From CAVZTX01 sp963778375 (GTDB taxonomy: Bacteria > Chloroflexota > Ktedonobacteria > Ktedonobacterales > Ktedonobacteraceae): a stretch of 64,000 bases of DNA. The stretch lies in NCBI GenBank assembly GCA_963778375.1, contig CAVZTX010000006.1:62001-126000 (forward strand). The letters are read 5' to 3'. This document shows, piece after piece, positions 60,617 through 64,000 of this stretch. The notes under the pieces were generated by a model. The model ran no database searches, was not told where the DNA came from, and saw only the letters and a list, made by a program, of their open reading frames with translations. The first letter of the stretch is position 1. Each line of letters starts with the position of its first letter. The position numbers were made by a program, and so were the translations under genes.

Positions 60617-61273
60617 ATGCGAATAACCTCTTTGGAACCACAAGCCAACAATCCCGAACGCATCAATCTTTATGTCGATGGGCGTTTCCTGTTGGGCGTC
60701 AATGCAGCAATCGTCTTCCAGATGGGATTGCAGCTTGAGCAAGAGCTTCTGCCTGAGCAACTAGAGCAGTTGCGCAATGAGGAGGTGGAGCAGCAGGCTG
60801 TAGACCGCGCACTCAACTACCTCTCGTTTCGCCCACGCAGTCGCGAGGAGGTGCGCCGCTACTTGCGCCGCAAGGAGACGCCACCTGAAATCATCGAGGC
60901 GGCGTTGGCACGCCTGGATCGACTCGACTTTGTGAATGACCGCGCCTTTACCTCGTTCTGGATTGAAACTCGCGAACAGTTTAGCCCGCGTGGGGCGCGT
61001 GCTCTCAAGAATGAGTTGCGCATGAAAGGCGTGGAGCGCGACGTGGTTGATGAGTTGGTTGATGACGAGCAGGATGAAGAGCGAGCGTTACGCGCCGGTC
61101 GCAAAAAAGCGCAGTCGCTGATGCATGTCCCGAATATAGATTATCCAACCTTTCGCACGCGCCTTGGTTCGTTTCTGCAACGTCGTGGCTTCGGCTACGA
61201 AGTCTCCACACGCACCGTGAAAGCATTGTGGAAAGAGTTGAAAGAGGAGCCGGAAGAAGATGAGGGTGATTGA
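60617..61273 (+). CDS. recX: Regulatory protein RecX
   Basis: The 218-residue product has three-helix RecX repeats: AVDRALNYLSFRPRSREEVR, RYLRRKETPPEIIEAALARL and DFVNDRAFTSFWIETR, then RGARALKNELRMKGVERDVV. RecX binds RecA filaments and limits recombinase activity. It starts with about 60 residues of a beta-rich N-terminal part, as in longer RecX proteins. recA is not in the window. Confidence 0.92.
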   Translation: MRITSLEPQANNPERINLYVDGRFLLGVNAAIVFQMGLQLEQELLPEQLEQLRNEEVEQQAVDRALNYLSFRPRSREEVRRYLRRKETPPEIIEAALARLDRLDFVNDRAFTSFWIETREQFSPRGARALKNELRMKGVERDVVDELVDDEQDEERALRAGRKKAQSLMHVPNIDYPTFRTRLGSFLQRRGFGYEVSTRTVKALWKELKEEPEEDEGD

Positions 61274-61421
61274 GGTGGACTAATTTGAGCGAAAGATGGT
61301 ACTTTTCACGTTTCTTTATGCGTAACCACTTACAATAATTTGGTAGAGCGTGTATAATATACATAGAATAACAATCCCAAAGAAAACAAAAGCGGACTAG
61401 TGTCCTTATATTGCCCTTCTC

Positions 61422-61505
61422 AGGGTGGGTTGCGCTTCGCCTCTGCAAAGGCAGACCGGGCGGGTATTTGCAGGGGTGTGCAAAGCGTGACCCACCCTTT
61501 TTATT
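61422..61505 (+). terminator. Large hairpin with T-tract
   Basis: AGGGTGGGT (61422-61430) pairs with ACCCACCCT (61490-61498) and is followed by TTTATTT. The inner part pairs further (GCGCTT/AAAGCGT). It lies between convergent recX and the kinase gene. Confidence 0.6.
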
Positions 61506-61544
61506 TCCCCTTTAGTTATCCCCAGTAGATGTAACCTTGCCTGC

Positions 61545-63671
61545 TTATGTCGTTGAGGGTGTGACTGCCGGTAGCGTTTGCAACTGGACTGGCGGTAAGG
61601 TGGGAGAGAGAGCGGTGAGCGTAATATGTTGTAGATCACTCGGCAGCGTGTCTCCTGAGCCAGATGTAAAGCGAATAGCAATCGTATTTGGGTCTATGCC
61701 TGGCTGCTTTGCAAGGAACGCACGCGCGTCTTTCAGTGTTCTACCTTTCAATTGCGCCTTTATAGATTGTAATTCAGAGTTGGGAATCTGATATTCCGCA
61801 ATGCCGACGGTGGCAATCTTAATCGTCACCACGCCGGTAGTGCCATTCACACTCTCGATGACGGGTTGGCCGATCTGGACCGTCGGATGGGTTTGATCAT
61901 CTAATAAGATGTAGTTCTGGCCTAGCTTTTGCACCTGCTGTGCCAGTAAAGCGCGTGCCAGAGTCTTCAGGCTTCCGTGATCGCTATTGTCGATATATTC
62001 GATAATGCCCTGCTCTTTGAGCGTGACTGTGACTGTCTTGCTCAGCGTACCGACCGGCGGACTTGCACTCTCTGAAAGATCGGTAAGGTGTATCGCACCA
62101 ACAGTAATAGTTCCTGGCGTCTGGCTTGCCTGTTTCTGCAAATCCTGCGTAATCTGCGTGACGACGCTTTGCTTCACCTGGGCTGTCAGCGTATCAACAT
62201 CTGAAGAAGAGACGGATTGCTGGCAATTGAAGATGGCAAACGCACATTGCACACCGGTAGTTGGTCCGGTTTGTGAGCCAGTTTGGGTGCTGCTGAGTAT
62301 TTTGGCCGGAATAGTTGCTTTACCGACATTGATTGTCTGCGCGGCTGGCTGGGCGGTGATTGTAAACACCTTGTTGATGACATGCGTTTGAGGGCTCACA
62401 TTGACGGTGACCGAAGTGGCGAAGACAGTTTGAGCGCCAAGAGAGAGCATTCCAGCGATAATGACTATGATAACGACCATCAAGATGGAAGTGATGACAA
62501 GCAGAGAGCGGCGACGTTTTTTGCGAGTACGAGGTGCTTTTTTAGCAGCAACCGGCTTGACCTTTGGTGGTGAAGCTGGTTCTGGTGATGGGCCAATGGC
62601 GGTGGTAGGAGCTTCGTAATCTTCACGCACAAAGCCCGTTGCTCGCTGCGGTTGAAACGAAGGTATTTCTTCAGCTTGCTGTAACGACACGACTTCTTGC
62701 TGTGGATGTACTGATGATTGTGACGCCTGTGACACTTGTCCTGATTGTGCCGATTGTACCCTGTGCGAATCGTTTAGCAATGGGTTGACGTGATGAGATT
62801 GGGAAGACCCGGTGTGAGCGGATGTTGGTGGGCGAGGAGCGGTTGTGAGATAGTGATAGGCCTGCTCAAAATTCGTCAGTAGTTCCTCTGCCGTGGTAAA
62901 ACGGTTTTCAGGGAGCGGAGCAATGCAGCGGTGCACAACGTATTGCAGAGGCTGAGGTATGCGAGTACGCTGCTCCGGCATTGGGATATGGCCTGTCAGC
63001 ATCTCGTAAAGAATGATGCCAAGTGAATAGATGTCGTTGCTTGGCGCGGCGATGCCTGATAGTCGTTCGGGAGCCATATAAGCGATGGTGCCCATTTCGG
63101 AACCGGCGGTTGTCAGAGGCGGACTGGCTGATCTTCCTTGCAGGGTTGCGATACCAAAATCGATAAGACGGACGTAAATCTGACCGTCCTCCTGGTCGAG
63201 CAGGATGTTGGTGGGCTTGAGATCACGGTGAATGACGCCCCGGCGGTGGATATAGGCGACGGCTTGTACTAGTGGGGTAAAGAGTTGGTGCACTTCGGAG
63301 AGCGTGAGTGGGCCGCTCTGGATGCGGCGGGCAAGCGTGCCACCCTGGATATAGGGGGTGACCAGGAAGAGTCTGCCTTGATCTTCGCCAAACTCGAACA
63401 ACGGTAGGATATGCTCATGCTTGAGGTGTGCGCTGACTTCGGCTTCACGCAGGAAACGGGCACGCGCTGTGAGGTCGTGTACCAGGTCAGAACGTATGAT
63501 TTTAATCGCGACTTCACGGCCAAAGGCGCTGCGTTGATGTGCGAGATACACTTCGCCCATGCCTCCAACGTCAATTCTGCGCACGAGGTCATAGTTGCTA
63601 AAGCGAGGCGAGTTTTGCTCCTCCAGCGTGGAACTGTGTTGCTCTCTCATCAATTTCCCGTCAGTAGTCAT
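61545..63671 (-). CDS. Transmembrane Ser/Thr protein kinase
   Basis: The 708-residue product has kinase motifs: IDVGGMGEVYLA (33-44), K57, HRDLKPTN (148-155), DFG (171-173) and GTIAYMAPERL. A Q/S-rich linker follows, then a basic stop and one helix (about 391-415), then a roughly 290-residue extracellular part. That part alternates VTVTL-like strands and helices and does not resemble the outer domain of the kinase at 22527. It may sense a surface signal. An alternative ATG lies at 63650; neither start has a strong ribosome site. Confidence 0.9.
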   Translation of the reverse strand: MTTDGKLMREQHSSTLEEQNSPRFSNYDLVRRIDVGGMGEVYLAHQRSAFGREVAIKIIRSDLVHDLTARARFLREAEVSAHLKHEHILPLFEFGEDQGRLFLVTPYIQGGTLARRIQSGPLTLSEVHQLFTPLVQAVAYIHRRGVIHRDLKPTNILLDQEDGQIYVRLIDFGIATLQGRSASPPLTTAGSEMGTIAYMAPERLSGIAAPSNDIYSLGIILYEMLTGHIPMPEQRTRIPQPLQYVVHRCIAPLPENRFTTAEELLTNFEQAYHYLTTAPRPPTSAHTGSSQSHHVNPLLNDSHRVQSAQSGQVSQASQSSVHPQQEVVSLQQAEEIPSFQPQRATGFVREDYEAPTTAIGPSPEPASPPKVKPVAAKKAPRTRKKRRRSLLVITSILMVVIIVIIAGMLSLGAQTVFATSVTVNVSPQTHVINKVFTITAQPAAQTINVGKATIPAKILSSTQTGSQTGPTTGVQCAFAIFNCQQSVSSSDVDTLTAQVKQSVVTQITQDLQKQASQTPGTITVGAIHLTDLSESASPPVGTLSKTVTVTLKEQGIIEYIDNSDHGSLKTLARALLAQQVQKLGQNYILLDDQTHPTVQIGQPVIESVNGTTGVVTIKIATVGIAEYQIPNSELQSIKAQLKGRTLKDARAFLAKQPGIDPNTIAIRFTSGSGDTLPSDLQHITLTALSPTLPPVQLQTLPAVTPSTT

Positions 63672-63849
63672 ACACCAGGCCGTCTCTATATGTATAGACG
63701 TATATTACTTGCGATTTGTCAAAGGCAGTTTTTACAATTCCAGCATTTGAGCGTGGAAGAAATGTTTTAGATCACAATAGGAAACTTTGATACATTCTCA
63801 ACTCAAGAGCAGTATAACATTTCTGTAGCTTATGAAGCAAGGTTAAGGA

Positions 63850-63999
63850 TCATATTTTCGTTCTCAATCTTCCGGTCATATAGATGAAAAAGGCCAGGAT
63901 GAGGATCGCTTCGACGATGTTGATTATTTCGTAGGATGCAAGTGAGGTGAAGCCAAGATTTACTTGCCAGGTATTGAAGAAATGGCCCAGCGGGTCGGG
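63850..63999 (-). CDS. Membrane protein, C-terminal fragment
   Basis: The frame enters from the window edge and stops at 63850-63852. The last 49 residues include LGHFFNTWQVNLGFTSLASY and a helix NIVEAILILAFFIYM followed by a basic end TGRLRTKI. No family can be named from this piece. Confidence 0.5.
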   Translation of the reverse strand, partial: PDPLGHFFNTWQVNLGFTSLASYEIINIVEAILILAFFIYMTGRLRTKI

Positions 64000-64000
64000 C

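Overview
The window reads as a chromosomal segment of a Ktedonobacteria-like member of the Chloroflexota. This is inference: it rests on a complete 14-gene nuo operon, Pkn-type kinases with extracellular tails, XRE/NB-ARC/TPR and NACHT-type NTPase genes, ISL3 and IstB remnants, and dense short palindromic repeats. No rRNA, tRNA or CRISPR array was recognised.

Layout. 0-2.4 kb: the end of a DUF1206 membrane protein, a zinc-ribbon protein, and rplU-rpmA behind a clear promoter and terminator. 2.33-2.75 kb: a HicB-like orphan antitoxin enclosed by 35-bp inverted repeats. 2.8-19.2 kb: the respiratory complex I operon on the minus strand, transcribed nuoA-B-C-D-E-F-G-H-I-J-K-L-M-N, with a PIN toxin/antitoxin pair plus a decayed tandem copy wedged between nuoH and nuoI. 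19.2-25.9 kb: a truncated RepA/primase-like ATPase, an MFS exporter, an SRPBCC protein, a Ser/Thr kinase, a VIT1-like metal transporter and superoxide dismutase. 26-30 kb: a frameshifted NACHT NTPase and a two-gene chromate transporter. 30.7-32.9 kb: citrate synthase with a divergent stand-alone HTH gene, and an MFS remnant. 32.9-37.4 kb: a MoxR/DUF58 cluster with membrane-anchored partners. 37.5-41.5 kb: a glycosyltransferase-9 gene broken at a repeat, a small membrane protein, and a HerA ATPase with a separately encoded HAS-barrel protein. 41.6-51.5 kb: metabolic genes (ABC-2 exporter, PLP enzyme, AzlCD, two Nudix hydrolases, fumarase, PanD). 51.7-59.1 kb: an accessory zone with a decayed XRE-NB-ARC-TPR gene, an unrecognised cluster of two paralogues around a 14-residue-repeat protein, IS remnants, a GNAT enzyme and an M42 peptidase. 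59.1-64 kb: SRPBCC, a MarR-type regulator with its own operator, RecX and a second Ser/Thr kinase.

The most unusual signal is a palindromic repeat family (consensus begins GGCCGATACATCGGCG and ends CGGCCCCTAC) that lies not only between genes but inside rplU, nuoM, nuoL, herA, a DUF58 gene and its neighbour. In four proteins it is read in the same frame and adds a peptide close to ADVSRPSPMYRP. In the glycosyltransferase gene a related copy sits exactly at a frameshift. A second repeat family, GTCATCCTGAGCG...CGAAGGATGAC, is confined to intergenic DNA. Three genes (marR-like, recX, azlC) have -10 boxes ending about 6 nt before the start codon, suggesting leaderless mRNAs.
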